Notes: generated by a model from the letters alone, not told the origin. A DNA stretch of 64,000 nucleotides from Mercurialis annua (GCF_937616625.2 NC_065571.1:10170501-10234500); one strand, 5' to 3'. Shown: positions 36,669 to 50,474, counted from the stretch's first letter. Made by a program: numbers and translations.

Positions 36669-38260
36669 AGCCATTTCCAAATACATAAACCATAAAATAA
36701 AATTACAAGTAAATTATATAAAACTAATTTAATAATTTAATTTTTTTATTTCATTTATTATAATTAGTGAAAGTTTAATTTTATAATTAATATGCCTAAT
36801 CACTGAAAAAACCCTCACCTTTATATTTTTTTTCAACTCTACCCTAACGTTGAAAAGTTGTCAATTTTATACCACTTTTGAATTTTCCGTTTTCAATTGT
36901 ACACCAATTTTTTAATTTTTATTATTTTCTTTACTTAAATGATAAAATCATTCAATTAACTAAGTCTAAAAATAAAATAATTTTTTTTATAATATTAAGT
37001 TCCAAATAAAAAAAACCATTCATGTTTGAATTGAAATAAATCTCACATGTATACTATATGCCGTACACATCTGCGGATGTGAAAATAAAATCTGCGGAAT
37101 CAAAGGGTACATTTTGTCATTTTTTGTAACATTATATACCACTTTAAAACAAAACAAGCATTAAGGATCGGAGTTAAAAATCGAACCTTACCACTAACAC
37201 TAATAGTTATTTTAATTTTTAATTATATTTCATAAAATAAAAGAACATTAAATAAAACATATTTTTATAAATAGTTTGTTTTAATTAATACTCTCACTCT
37301 AATAATCATCTCAATAATTTTTCAAAAAAATAATAATCATCTTAATAATTTTTAATTTTTAATTATATTTTATAAAAAAAAATATGAATCCTCTAACTGT
37401 ATTAGTTATCTCGATGATTCTGTTAAGTTATCATACATTATCCCATACAATTACAAATAGACATATAAAATTGCAATAATAGTCTTTATCAAGATTTATA
37501 TATTTAAATAATTTATAAATATTAAAAATTATTAAAAATGTAAGAAATTTAATTTTAATAAGAATTTATAAAGTTAAAAAGATACTCGAAATGAGGTCTA
37601 ACAATTTTTTTAAATTAAAACTTTTGCATTTTTTATCAATTACGACCAAACCTTTTAAATTTTACAATTATATCTAAATATTCACATTAAATTTTGGCTT
37701 AATGTCTTAAAATTATCAAACTCTTTCAAATGAGGTAGATTATAATCAAACTTTTCAAAACACCAACTTTAACCCATTTTCACCAAGTACTTTTCAATTT
37801 GTTCCAATTATGATCATTTCGTCAATAACTTTTAAATTCTAATAAGTGTTTTTCAAATAAAATATGATTAAATTTGGTTAGAATTGAAAATATTTGAAAA
37901 TGTTAGAATTGAAAAAGAATAAACGATTGGCTAAAATTGAAATATACTGATTAAAAATGGGTTAATTGGTTTTTTAAAAGGTTAGAGGAAGGGAGGGAGG
38001 GAGGTGGAGTGATGTGTGTGTGTGTGTGTATGTCAAAACCTGCAAAATGAAAGGCAATAGAAATTGAAACTAAATTTTTATATCTATCGACTTTTTCCAA
38101 AGAAAATAACAATTAATTAATATATAATAAAAATAATTCTCTTTTTAAAAAATTAAGAATGAACTGACAATTATCATCTAATCTGAGAAGCTTTTAGTAA
38201 TTATGTCTAATATATAGCCACTCATATGCACAAATTTGCAAGCTGGGCAGTTCTCTTACG

Positions 38261-38423
38261 AAATGCACATTCTTTTTTTTTTATCAAAGGTGGAAATCGA
38301 CTCTTTAGAATCTCATGTTAGTTGTTAGTTACCGAGGCGTGGTTCGAACCCACAACCTCTCGATGCACTTAGAGACGCCTTAACCATTCAGGCTAGGCCC
38401 ACATCGGCAAATGCACATTCTTT
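38261..38423 (-). mobile_element. tRNA-derived SINE (unit 2 copy)
   Basis: Identical to the SINE in unit 1, with the same 15-bp target-site duplication (38261-38275 and 38409-38423). It was copied with the unit rather than by new transposition. Confidence 0.88.
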
Positions 38424-39114
38424 GGCTCTTCATAAAACCGTATTCTGGAAGACAACTACATCTATTGTCCTGCATATCCAACAACAAACACATATTAATC
38501 GCATTTACAAAAGCCGAACCAGCCTGAACAATTAAATGAAACTAATAACTTCTATTCGGTTCGATTTTGATACAAGCAAACTGAAAAAAATCCAAAGAAA
38601 CCGATTGGTTTGAAAGATTTGAATTACTTATAAAATTTAGTTCGGTTCGATTTTAAAATGAAAGCAAAAGTTTGATTCAGTTTGCCACCTGAGTAAGTAA
38701 AATTCAGAAGTGCCAAACTCAGCAATATGCCAAATAAACCAACTTCAATCATTCCTCAATTACCTAAACATTTCAACCGGCAGACATTACATTACTGACT
38801 ACCCGACATTGTTCAAAACACATCTCTATCTCGATTTTAGAATCTTGCTTGTTCAATTCATATAAATACGTTGTTCGAAACTCAGAAATACAGAAGCGAA
38901 CCAAAGAGTGTCCAAGAAACAAAAACACAGTGAAACATCATAATACCAGAAAAGAATAGTTCTATGCTGCTGTCATAAAATTGCAGTTCAGCTTTTTTAC
39001 TTTTTTATCCATAGTTCGAGATCAAAGAGGCAATGACTAGAATCTAGCATTGCTTCACCTGAACGTGAAGACACAACTTCACTATGTCAGACTTTAGTAC
39101 CAGACGCAAAACTT

Positions 39115-39306
39115 CTAAAAGAAAACTAGTTCTTTATCGTCTTCGAGAATCTCATATGAAGACTTCAACCTTTGAAAGTTAGCATTAGCATTTGGGTCAT
39201 CAGGGTGCAATACCAATGCCTTTTCCTTGTAGGCTTTCGATATTTCATTTTAAAGTAACCCTCAAACTTCACAATGATCATAATGATCCATATCAGCATT
39301 CATAAC
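39115..39306 (-). pseudogene. Truncated J-domain (DnaJ) fragment, unit 2
   Basis: Same broken J-domain remnant as in unit 1, with the HPD signature kept, an upstream stop and frame change, and a stop at 39115. Confidence 0.75.
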
Positions 39307-39579
39307 CACAAGACTATCTGCAAAGCATAAAAAGACGAAACTCAATGGTTAATCCACTAATACACACATGTCAAACATGTTAATCCCAAGATTAGAGGTG
39401 CCAGTACAGAGAACCAAATTTCTTACAAAAATGAAGCCAAATAAAATGTTATAAAACTTCATTAAGTTAAGCTCCATGACTTCCAAATCAAAAACTCATC
39501 ACATAAAGAAAAATCTAAACAAAACTAACCATAACATAATTTAAACAAAAGCTTCATTATATCAGCTACATTGCATATT

Positions 39580-42116
39580 CTAAAAATGTTGTAAAATATC
39601 TTCATCATCAATCGCAGCAAATATCCCGCTCTCAATATAACACACCATCCTATCATTTATCCATTCATCTCTCGTCATGTCGTGTAACTCTGTTTTGATA
39701 ATATTCATTGATGAAACAGCTCTCTCAACGGATGATGTAGCCACCGGTAGAATTAAAGCCAACTCAATCAAGCGATAAACCAATGGAAACACCAAGTGCC
39801 TATAAGTTTGAACCATCTTTCTTGCAAGACTAGCAAGATCATGACAACTAGTAAAATCAGAACTTTTTCTCACATCGCAAATGTATGTCTGAAGTTGATC
39901 TTTCAAGATGGACATATCAGTAGATGAGAAATCATCAGAATAAAGCATAGCAAAACTAATCAATTTATGCTGATCAAATCTAGCAAAAGAGTTGCTTGGA
40001 TCGAGACATGAGATGTATCCTAATAGCACATTGCTTGTTTCAGAGAACCTATTATTCATCTCCACAACAAGCAGATCAATCACCGCAAGAAAAATCTCAT
40101 TACGATAATGATGATGATAGGTTATCGTTTGCCCCACACGCCGAGAACGCCCTGGAATTGGCAAGTGCTCTTCCATATCAGGCACCGGGATATGCATCTT
40201 CTGACAAAAGATGACAACCTCTTGTAATAAAGCATCCCACCCATCCTCTCGCAGTTTTTGTAACACTTCTTTGAAATAATCTATTAGGTTCATTGCAGTA
40301 GCAATATTCCGATGCAGTAAGCTATTTGACAAAACATGTGACGTACCCAATATTTTACGCATGAAATGCAGAACAAATACAAACTGAAAACTTTCCATCT
40401 TCTCTATCAAACTGCCGGCTGATTCCCTATGTCCAAAAAGAAAACCATCTTCATGAACTTTTTCAAGTACCCACAAAACTGAATCCCACATGCACATCAA
40501 ACGAATTAAAGTTACATAATACGAACCCCAGCGAGTATCAGATGGCCTTGCAAAGCTAGTCTCTTGATATTTGTCCCTCCCTATTAAAGAATCATCTGCC
40601 TCTAATTTCTTCAAGATGTCATGATATTTTTGCTCAGATGCATTTGTTCTTTTGGAAAAATCACCAACTGTGTCGACAATCATACTTGTATAAGTAAATA
40701 AGTCCCAAACAGCCGGAATGTTCTTAGCAACAGAAACAACCACCGAATGCAACTGATGGGCAAAGTGATGAATACAAAAGGCAAAAGGATTTTCATTTCG
40801 AATAAGCTCCTTCAAGTCATTAAATTCTCCCCTCATGTTGGAAACTCCACCATATGATTGACCTCGTAATTTAGAAATAGACAAACCATGACGAGCAAAT
40901 ACTGCTTTTAATGAGCCGAAAGAAGTGTCACCAATAGTCTCAATGGCAAGAAACCTTTCAATTACCTCGCCATTCTTATCCACAAACCTCAAGAATACCA
41001 CCATTTGTTGCTTCATGAACTCATCCCAAACTTCATCAATAAGAATGGAAAAATTACGATCTCCAAGTTCAGTGAGCATGATTGATGTTATTTGTGAAGC
41101 ACAAGCTTTGACCAATTCCTTTTGAATTTGGGGAGAAGTCACTTGGTTATAATCGTGAGCATTACTATCAATAATATTTCTCACACTTTCATTACAGTCC
41201 GCATACCATGTCATCATCTCTAGAAAATTTCCCTTGTTTGAAGAGATAGAAGACTCATCACTACAAAATGCAAGACCCTGCAACAGGAGAATGCGAACAA
41301 CATGTAACACTACTGTCAAACGAGTGTGATAAGTAACTTCCATTTCAGGATTTTGAGCTATCAAAGCAAGCGACATGTTTTGATGTTGATTCTGGAAGTC
41401 CTCACAATCACATCTTGCACTATTATGGATACTGCTAACTCCGCCAACATGTTCATTAAAAGATTCAATTGCCTTTTTCCAATTATTAAACCCTTTACTC
41501 GTAAAAGCTGTACTTCTTGAAGAAGGACGAGCAAAGAGATAACAATACAAACAATAAGCGGAGTCTTTTTCATCGCTATACTCTAACCACGGAAATTTTC
41601 TGAACCATACTGCTTGAAAACTCCTCATGTTTTTCCCTTGTTTTTTCTTAGGAAAATCAAAGCGATATGGTTGACACGGACCTTTCGACAGGTACGCCAT
41701 CCTGACATGATCTCTAATTGACACATCATAGCTCTCAATATAGTTTCGAACCCCCGGATCGACAACGAGTTCATCGGGATTGAACTCCACACGACTTCTC
41801 TTCTGTGGAATATTGATGATGGCTTCAGAAGATGATGACATACTTGAGTCAAGATTCTTAGGTTCGATTTTGAAAAAATCCATCAAACCTTTATTTCTTG
41901 ATTTATCTAAAACAAATATTCCAAACAAATCATGTGAGTTTACTTATTAAAAACATATAATTATTCACTTATTCACAAAACAAATTCATCAATTCACTCA
42001 TACAAAATAGCAACTGTTTTACAGCAAATAAAATAACACATTTCTGAAAAAAATACTTTAAAAAGAACTAATCAAGACTTGATTTGATCTTACTATATAA
42101 TGAACTTACCATTCAT
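39580..42116 (-). CDS. ZMYM1-like / TTF-type zinc finger, hAT-transposase-derived protein (copy A2)
   Basis: Exons 42116-42110 and 41906-39580 give 777 aa with the same amino-acid sequence as copy A1 over the whole open frame. The 5' intron, the upstream ATG frame and the 3' J-domain fragment are shared too. Zinc-finger, DUF4371 core and hAT dimerisation block are as in copy A1, including the YGG in place of YDG. Identical coding and flanking DNA means a very recent duplication or continuing homogenisation, so no independent function can be inferred. Confidence 0.85.
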
Positions 42117-43636
42117 CAGAATTTGATTGTGCAATTGCAAAAGATGAGTAAAATAACTTGCGGGTTGCTGTTAGAAGCTCACAAATTTGAAGAAAAAAAT
42201 AGCTTCTTGGTAAATAACAGGTTAAAGATTGAAGATTTCCGATCAGGCAACGGCGGCCGGCGGACATAGCATCACTGGCAGAGTATTGTTTGTGTTATGA
42301 GAATTTGGCTTCTATTTTCTTCAAAGAGTGCTTATTTTCCAAAGCTTTTATTTTCTTTTCAAAATCACAATAGTTTTGGTTAAACATAGTTTTAAGTCTA
42401 ATTTTAATTTTAATTAAAAAATATAATTTTAAAACTATTTAACAAATAAAAGAATTATTACCTAATATTCAAGCTCATATACGAGCTATTTTGTATTTAT
42501 ACATACACAAATTAGCTCATTATATGCAAATGTAAACAAGTCGAACACTATTATATTCAAATTTAAATTATTTATATATATACCAACGTAAAGTGAAGTT
42601 CAAGGTCAAGTTGTTTAGATTAACAAATTCTCATAAATTTTTCGGTTTGTTTACCATCGTTGTAAGAATAGAATAAAAGATAGAATAAAAAAATAACTTA
42701 CTCCATCAAAAAATAACTTACTCCATCAACTTAACAAAGATCTAAAAAGGTAAATTCATAGTTTTTTAGTAAAAGATGCTAAATTACATTATCGAATCAT
42801 TTGAATTTAAACAAAAAGATATATGTTTTACACATCGAAATAGTATACTACAATTAAATATTATTATTTTTGTTAACAAATATCTTCAAAATATCAAACT
42901 TTTTCTTTTGAGATCAACAATAATAAAACTGTTCGCAATCGCCTAATTTAGTCTGTTTTTGGGAGTGCGTTGATTATAAGTAAATAATCACTTTTTTTAT
43001 ATAAAATTCAGGTCCTATAAGTGGTTTCCACATTGACAACAAAATTGATTAAATTTCAAAATTAGATAAAATTAGCACTCAAACCTACAAAACGAGTTAA
43101 ACTTTTTTTGAAAAATTTGATTATAATTGATCACAAAATGTAAATGTTTGTTATTTTTAAGATATTAAACTTTTGTTTATAAGTATTCCCCATCACCAAA
43201 TGTAATATAGACTAGTATAATTTTACGTGTTGTTTTATAGCGTGACTCGTCAATTTAAAATAAATGACTTACCGATTGCTAGTTAAATATTAAAAGTGAT
43301 CTATTTAATTATAACTTTCCATAATTATATTAGTTTAATTACTTTAAACAAATGGTATAAATCTTTATTTCTCAGATTGTAATATTTACATATAATTCAA
43401 TTAGTTTACGTATTAGCGGCTTGCACATAGTTTTGTATTTAATGCTAAAATCATCCAAAACCGAATATGAGACTGGATCACCTCAAGTCCAAAATTTCAT
43501 TCATTTTTCTCAAGTACATTTAGATGTTTGATATTTAAATAAAATGATCAAATTGAAGAAATTAAAAGTCATTTTGCTTAAATGTTAAAAATCTAATTGA
43601 ACTTAAAAAAAATGGAGGGAATTTGAACTTGAAAGG

Positions 43637-46248
43637 AGCCATTTCCAAATACATAAACCATAAAATAAAATTACAAGTAAATTATATAAAACTAATTTAA
43701 TAATTTAATTTTTTTATTTCATTTATTATAATTAGTGAAAGTTTAATTTTATAATTAATATGCCTAATCACTGAAAAAACCCTCACCTTTATATTTTTTT
43801 TCAACTCTACCCTAACGTTGAAAAGTTGTCAATTTTATACCACTTTTGAATTTTCCGTTTTCAATTGTACACCAATTTTTTAATTTTTATTATTTTCTTT
43901 ACTTAAATGATAAAATCATTCAATTAACTAAGTCTAAAAATAAAATAATTTTTTTTATAATATTAAGTTCCAAATAAAAAAAACCATTCATGTTTGAATT
44001 GAAATAAATCTCACATGTATACTATATGCCGTACACATCTGCGGATGTGAAAATAAAATCTGCGGAATCAAAGGGTACATTTTGTCATTTTTTGTAACAT
44101 TATATACCACTTTAAAACAAAACAAGCATTAAGGATCGGAGTTAAAAATCGAACCTTACCACTAACACTAATAGTTATTTTAATTTTTAATTATATTTCA
44201 TAAAATAAAAGAACATTAAATAAAACATATTTTTATAAATAGTTTGTTTTAATTAATACTCTCACTCTAATAATCATCTCAATAATTTTTCAAAAAAATA
44301 ATAATCATCTTAATAATTTTTAATTTTTAATTATATTTTATAAAAAAAAATATGAATCCTCTAACTGTATTAGTTATCTCGATGATTCTGTTAAGTTATC
44401 ATACATTATCCCATACAATTACAAATAGACATATAAAATTGCAATAATAGTCTTTATCAAGATTTATATATTTAAATAATTTATAAATATTAAAAATTAT
44501 TAAAAATGTAAGAAATTTAATTTTAATAAGAATTTATAAAGTTAAAAAGATACTCGAAATGAGGTCTAACAATTTTTTTAAATTAAAACTTTTGCATTTT
44601 TTATCAATTACGACCAAACCTTTTAAATTTTACAATTATATCTAAATATTCACATTAAATTTTGGCTTAATGTCTTAAAATTATCAAACTCTTTCAAATG
44701 AGGTAGATTATAATCAAACTTTTCAAAACACCAACTTTAACCCATTTTCACCAAGTACTTTTCAATTTGTTCCAATTATGATCATTTCGTCAATAACTTT
44801 TAAATTCTAATAAGTGTTTTTCAAATAAAATATGATTAAATTTGGTTAGAATTGAAAATATTTGAAAATGTTAGAATTGAAAAAGAATAAACGATTGGCT
44901 AAAATTGAAATATACTGATTAAAAATGGGTTAATTGGTTTTTTAAAAGGTTAGAGGAAGGGAGGGAGGGAGGTGGAGTGATGTGTGTGTGTGTGTGTATG
45001 TCAAAACCTGCAAAATGAAAGGCAATAGAAATTGAAACTAAATTTTTATATCTATCGACTTTTTCCAAAGAAAATAACAATTAATTAATATATAATAAAA
45101 ATAATTCTCTTTTTAAAAAATTAAGAATGAACTGACAATTATCATCTAATCTGAGAAGCTTTTAGTAATTATGTCTAATATATAGCCACTCATATGCACA
45201 AATTTGCAAGCTGGGCAGTTCTCTTACGAAATGCACATTCTTTTTTTTTTATCAAAGGTGGAAATCGACTCTTTAGAATCTCATGTTAGTTGTTAGTTAC
45301 CGAGGCGTGGTTCGAACCCACAACCTCTCGATGCACTTAGAGACGCCTTAACCATTCAGGCTAGGCCCACATCGGCAAATGCACATTCTTTGGCTCTTCA
45401 TAAAACCGTATTCTGGAAGACAACTACATCTATTGTCCTGCATATCCAACAACAAACACATATTAATCGCATTTACAAAAGCCGAACCAGCCTGAACAAT
45501 TAAATGAAACTAATAACTTCTATTCGGTTCGATTTTGATACAAGCAAACTGAAAAAAATCCAAAGAAACCGATTGGTTTGAAAGATTTGAATTACTTATA
45601 AAATTTAGTTCGGTTCGATTTTAAAATGAAAGCAAAAGTTTGATTCAGTTTGCCACCTGAGTAAGTAAAATTCAGAAGTGCCAAACTCAGCAATATGCCA
45701 AATAAACCAACTTCAATCATTCCTCAATTACCTAAACATTTCAACCGGCAGACATTACATTACTGACTACCCGACATTGTTCAAAACACATCTCTATCTC
45801 GATTTTAGAATCTTGCTTGTTCAATTCATATAAATACGTTGTTCGAAACTCAGAAATACAGAAGCGAACCAAAGAGTGTCCAAGAAACAAAAACACAGTG
45901 AAACATCATAATACCAGAAAAGAATAGTTCTATGCTGCTGTCATAAAATTGCAGTTCAGCTTTTTTACTTTTTTATCCATAGTTCGAGATCAAAGAGGCA
46001 ATGACTAGAATCTAGCATTGCTTCACCTGAACGTGAAGACACAACTTCACTATGTCAGACTTTAGTACCAGACGCAAAACTTCTAAAAGAAAACTAGTTC
46101 TTTATCGTCTTCGAGAATCTCATATGAAGACTTCAACCTTTGAAAGTTAGCATTAGCATTTGGGTCATCAGGGTGCAATACCAATGCCTTTTCCTTGTAG
46201 GCTTTCGATATTTCATTTTAAAGTAACCCTCAAACTTCACAATGATCA
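43637..46248. repeat. Partial unit 3: 2612 bp identical to the left part of units 1 and 2
   Basis: Sequence from 43637 matches unit 2 from 36669 through its counterpart 39280, including (TG)8, the SINE and most of the J-domain remnant. Identity ends abruptly after CACAATGATCA at 46248. Beyond that point the DNA is still homologous but clearly diverged, with indels. Confidence 0.9.
45229..45391 (-). mobile_element. tRNA-derived SINE (unit 3 copy)
   Basis: Third identical SINE copy, with the same 15-bp flanking duplication (45229-45243 and 45377-45391). Confidence 0.88.
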
Positions 46249-46270
46249 ATGTCAGCATCCATAACCATGC
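46083..46270 (-). pseudogene. Truncated J-domain (DnaJ) fragment, unit 3 (chimeric)
   Basis: From 46083 to 46248 this remnant equals the ones in units 1 and 2. Upstream of that it switches to a diverged version (GCTGACATTGATCATTGTGA-like) that lacks 12 nt. The HPD signature lies in the identical part. Confidence 0.7.
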
Positions 46271-46905
46271 TATCTGCAAAGCATAAAAAGATGAAATTGC
46301 AGAACTTTTATTGAAAAAAATAAAACTCAATGGACTATCAATTCTCCAAAAAAATCCACACAACTGCATAAAAAGCATGAAAACATCGACGAAAATAAAG
46401 ACTACTGAGAGCAATGACAGTTACAGATTGCGAAACAACCTATTATAAACAGAGGAGGTTTTGGTCTGTCCCTTTCCTTCCCTTCATCAACATGTCTTTT
46501 GAGAGGCCTGTCATAACTGGAAGAAGAAGTAACCTTTACAGATAAACATCTAGAGATTTTATAGATAGACAAAGACGAGTGAATTAACAGTTGTTATGGC
46601 ATGTTATGAAACAACACTTCTTCTACTGTACTCATCGTCAACCATTGACAGTACAATTTGTGAGGCTATCCACATTTTATATAGAAGATTCAGTTAATCC
46701 ACTAATAAACACATGTCAAACATATTAATTCCAAAATCGGGTAGCAATACAGATAACCAAATTGCCAACAGAAATGAAGCCAAATAAAAGATATTAAAAC
46801 TTCATTAAGTTGAGGCAGATAGCTTCCAAATCAAAAAACTCATCACTTAAAGGAAAATCTAAACAAAAATAATCATAACATAATTTAATCAAAAGCTTCA
46901 CCATT
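46271..46905. other. Diverged 3' flank of ZMYM1-like copy B
   Basis: This aligns in patches with the 3' flanks of copies A1 and A2 (for example around 46690-46900) but carries extra DNA, notably about 46285-46680, that the A copies lack. No gene is seen. Confidence 0.5.
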
Positions 46906-49625
46906 TCAGCCACATTGCATATTCTGAAAATGCTGTAAAATGTCTTCATCATCGGTTGCATCAAATATCCTCCTTTCAATGTAACACACCATCCTATCAT
47001 TTATCCATTCATCTTTGATCAGGTCGCATAACTCTGTTTTGATAATCTTTTTTGATGAAATAGCTCTCTCAACGGATGCCGTAGCCACCGGTAGAATTAA
47101 AGCCAACTCAATCAAGCGATAAACCAATGGAAATAATAAGTGTCTGGAAGTTTGAACCATCTTTATTGCAAGACTAGCCAGATCATGACAATTCGTAAAA
47201 TCAGAACTTTTTCTCACATCGCAAATGTACGTCTCAAGTTGATCTCTCAAGATGAATAAATCGGTAGAAGAAAAATCATCTGAATAAAGCTTAGCAAAGC
47301 ATATCAATTTATGATGATCAAATCTAGCAAAAGAGTTTCTTGGATCGAGATATGAAATGTATCCTAACAGCACATTGCTAGTTTCAGAGAACCTATTATT
47401 CACCTCTACAACAAGCAAATCAATCACTGCAAGGAAAACCTCATTGTGATAATGATGATAATAGGTTACTGATTGCTCCCGACGCCGAGAACGTGGTAAT
47501 TGCTCTTCCATATCAGGCACCGGAATATGCATCTTGTGACAAAAGATGACAACTTCTTGTAACAAAGCATCCCACCCATCCTCTCGCAATTTTTGTAACG
47601 CTTCTTTCAAAGCTTCTATTAGCTTCAAGGCACTAACAATACTCCTATCATTCTGCAGCAAGATATTTGATAAATCATTTGTTGTACCCAATATTTTAAC
47701 CATCAAATGCAAAACAAACACAAACTGGAAACTTTCCATCTTCTCTATCAAACTGCCAGCTGAATCACAATTTTCAAAAATAGAACCATCTTCATGAACT
47801 TCTTCAAGCACCCACAAGACAGAATCCCACATGGACATCAACCGGATTAAAGTTACATAATATGAACCCCAACGAGTATCACATAGTCTCACAAAATTAG
47901 TCTCTTGATATTTGTCCCTTCCTAAGAAAATCTCATCTGCCTCTAATCTCTTTAAGATGTCCTCATGTTTTTTTTGCTGTAATGGGTCTCTTCTTTTAGA
48001 AGAATCACCAACTGTCTTCACAATCATAGTTGTATAAGTAAATAAGTCCCAAACAGCAAAGATGTTCTTCACAACAAAAACAACCACCAACTGTAACTGA
48101 TGGGCAAAGTGATGAAAATGAAAGGCAAAAGGATTTTCATTTTGAATAAGAGCCTTCAACTCATAAACTTCTCCCCTCATATTGGATACTTCACCATATG
48201 CTTGACCACGTAATCTAGAAATAGATAAACCATGTCGAGCAAATAATGCATCCAAAATTGCTTTTAAAGAACCAGAAGAAAAGTCACTAATAGGCTCAAT
48301 GGCAAGAAACCTTTCAATTACTTCACCATTTTTATTCACAAACCTCAAAATTACCACCATGTGTTGCTCAAAGTCATCACAGATTTCATCAATAAGAATA
48401 GAGAAATTACTATCTCCAAGTTCAGAGAGCATGACGGATGTTGTTTGTGAAGCACACAAATTAACCAATTCTTTTTGAGTTTGGCGAGATGTCATTTGGT
48501 TATAATCGTCAACATTATCACCGATAATGTTTCTCACACTTTCATTGCAATCTGCATACCATATCATCATCTCTAGAAAATTGCCCTTGTTTGGGAAGAT
48601 AGAAGACTCATCACAACCAAATCCATCACAACGAAATGAAAGACCTTGTAATAGAAGAAAGCGAACAACATGTAACACTACTTTCAAACGCATGTGATAT
48701 GTAACTTCTGTTTCAGGATTTTGAACTATCAAAGCAAGCGACATGCTTCGCTGCTGATTTTGAAAATCCTCACTATCACATCTTGCACTATTATGAACAC
48801 TGCTTACTCCGCCGGCATGTTCATTAAAAGCTTCAATTGCCTTTTTCCAATTGTTGAACCCTTTACTCGTAAAAGCTGCACTTCTAGAAGTAGGACGAGC
48901 AAAGAGATAACAATAAAAACAATATGCAGAGTCTTTCTCAATGCTATATTCTAACCAAGGAAATCTTATGAACCATGATTCTTGGAAACTTCTCATATTT
49001 TTCCCTTGTTTTTTCTTAGGAAATCCATAATCATATGGTTGACACGGACCTCTTGACAAGTACTCCATCCTAACTTGATCTCTAATTGCCACATCGTAAC
49101 TTTCAATATTGTTTCGAACCCCGGGATCGACAATGAGATCATCGGGATTGAACTCCACACGAACTCTCTTCGGTGGAATATTGATGGCTTCGGAAGATGA
49201 TGACATACTCGAGTCAAGATTCTTAGGTTCGATTTTGAACAAATCCATCAAAACCGAATTTCTTGATTTATCTAATAACAAATATTCCAAAAAATCATGT
49301 AAGTTTTACTGCTTAAAAACATATAACCTATTCACTTATTCACAAACACAAACATTATGAAAACAGTAACTCTTTTGCAGCAAAGAAAATAACACATACC
49401 TGAAAAAATGGTTTAAAATGCACTAATCAAGACTTGACTTGATCTTACTATAGTTCAACATAACTACTTCAAAAAAGTTTACACCACTATACTCAACTTG
49501 GATGCATTCCTACAAAAATCATCAAATAAAAAAAATAAAATTAATACTAAAAATAACAAAAAGCATTAAACAAGACGGGAAAAAATATATCCAAGAGAGT
49601 TAAAAAACAACAACTTACCATTCAT
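46906..49625 (-). CDS. ZMYM1-like / TTF-type zinc finger, hAT-transposase-derived protein (diverged copy B)
   Basis: Exons 49625-49619 and 49271-46906 give 790 aa starting MNDKSRNSVLMDLFKIEPKN. It is a clear paralogue of copies A1/A2 with many substitutions and small indels along its length, including an extra FRCDGFGCDESS segment and LDALFARHGLSIS where the A copies lack LDAL. The zinc finger (YCFYCYLFARP, HNSARCDS), the RNase H-like core (ILIDEICDDF, GQAYGEVSNMRGE) and the hAT dimerisation block (LALILPVATASVERAISSK) are intact. As in the A copies, the family YDG motif is altered (YGE). An uninterrupted frame in a clearly older copy suggests purifying selection and thus a host role, but this was not computed. 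Confidence 0.84.
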
Positions 49626-50474
49626 CAAAATTCGAGAATTTGTTGATGTAATTGCAAAAGATGAGTGAAAATAATTTGCGGGTAAATAAAAGGTTAATGA
49701 TTGAAGATTTCCGACGAAGAAAATAATCGAAGGGTCCGGTAACACTGGCAACGGCGGCGAACGGAAAAAGCAGTAGAGGAGTAAAATTATTTTGATTGTG
49801 TTTAGGGTTCTATTTTCTTGAAATCAGGGTTCTATTTCGTTCTTCTATTTTCTTTATCAAAATTACTATAGTTTTGGTTAAACTGGTTTTAATTAATTAT
49901 AATTTTAATTAAAACAAATCAGTTATAAATATAATTATGTAGATAATTTATATAAAGTGAATGTATTTGTAACATTTTATATAAGGTAACATTAAAATTA
50001 TATAATTTTAATCAAATAAATTACATTCATGGTAATATTTTATAATCGAGTTCATAAAAAGTCAATTCACAAACGGTCAAATATGAGCCAGCTTGTGAAT
50101 TCATATACAAGTCATGTATAAATTTAAATGAGTTGAATCCCATTAGATCAAATTCGATCTGATTAAATTTATCGATATAAAATAAAGTTTAAGATCGATT
50201 TATTTAGACTAAGAAACGCTTATAAATGTTCGTTTGGTTTAATGTTGTAAGAGATAATATACATAATCATTTTACTCCATAAATTTAACATATAAGATTT
50301 TAAAAGTTAAAAAAAAAGTAAATTTAAATAGACTATTTCAAATAGAAAAAGTAGTTTTTTAATTATTTTTCCAATTTATATCATTCCCTTCAATAAAAGT
50401 TAGCTGCATATTTTGTGTTGTATATAAGCAGCAGTATTTCCTAGTATTAAAGATCTGAAAATCGAAGTGGGTAA
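49626..50474. other. Intergenic region between copy B and FIE (divergent promoters)
   Basis: This stretch contains the 5' flank of copy B (-) and the promoter of FIE (+). Up to about 50265 it is loosely similar to the upstream flank of copy A1, so the old A/B duplication extended this far. Beyond it the sequence is FIE-specific. Confidence 0.55.
50421..50428 (+). promoter_or_regulatory. Possible TATA box of FIE
   Basis: TATATAAG lies 47 bp upstream of the FIE start codon. If used, transcription would begin about 20 nt before the ATG, giving a very short leader. The surrounding DNA is AT-rich, so this may be chance. Confidence 0.35.

Larger units (their letters stand above)
36669..43636. repeat. 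Tandem unit 2 of the ZMYM1-like array (6968 bp)
   Basis: This is a base-for-base copy of unit 1 as far as I can compare by eye, except for (TG)8 rather than (TG)7. All its internal features sit exactly 6968 bp to the right of those in unit 1. Confidence 0.93.

Noticed and set aside
29703..43636. Reading the 6.97-kb units as one transposing element
   Set aside because: Units abut head to tail with no terminal inverted repeats or target duplications at their borders, which fits unequal exchange rather than transposition.
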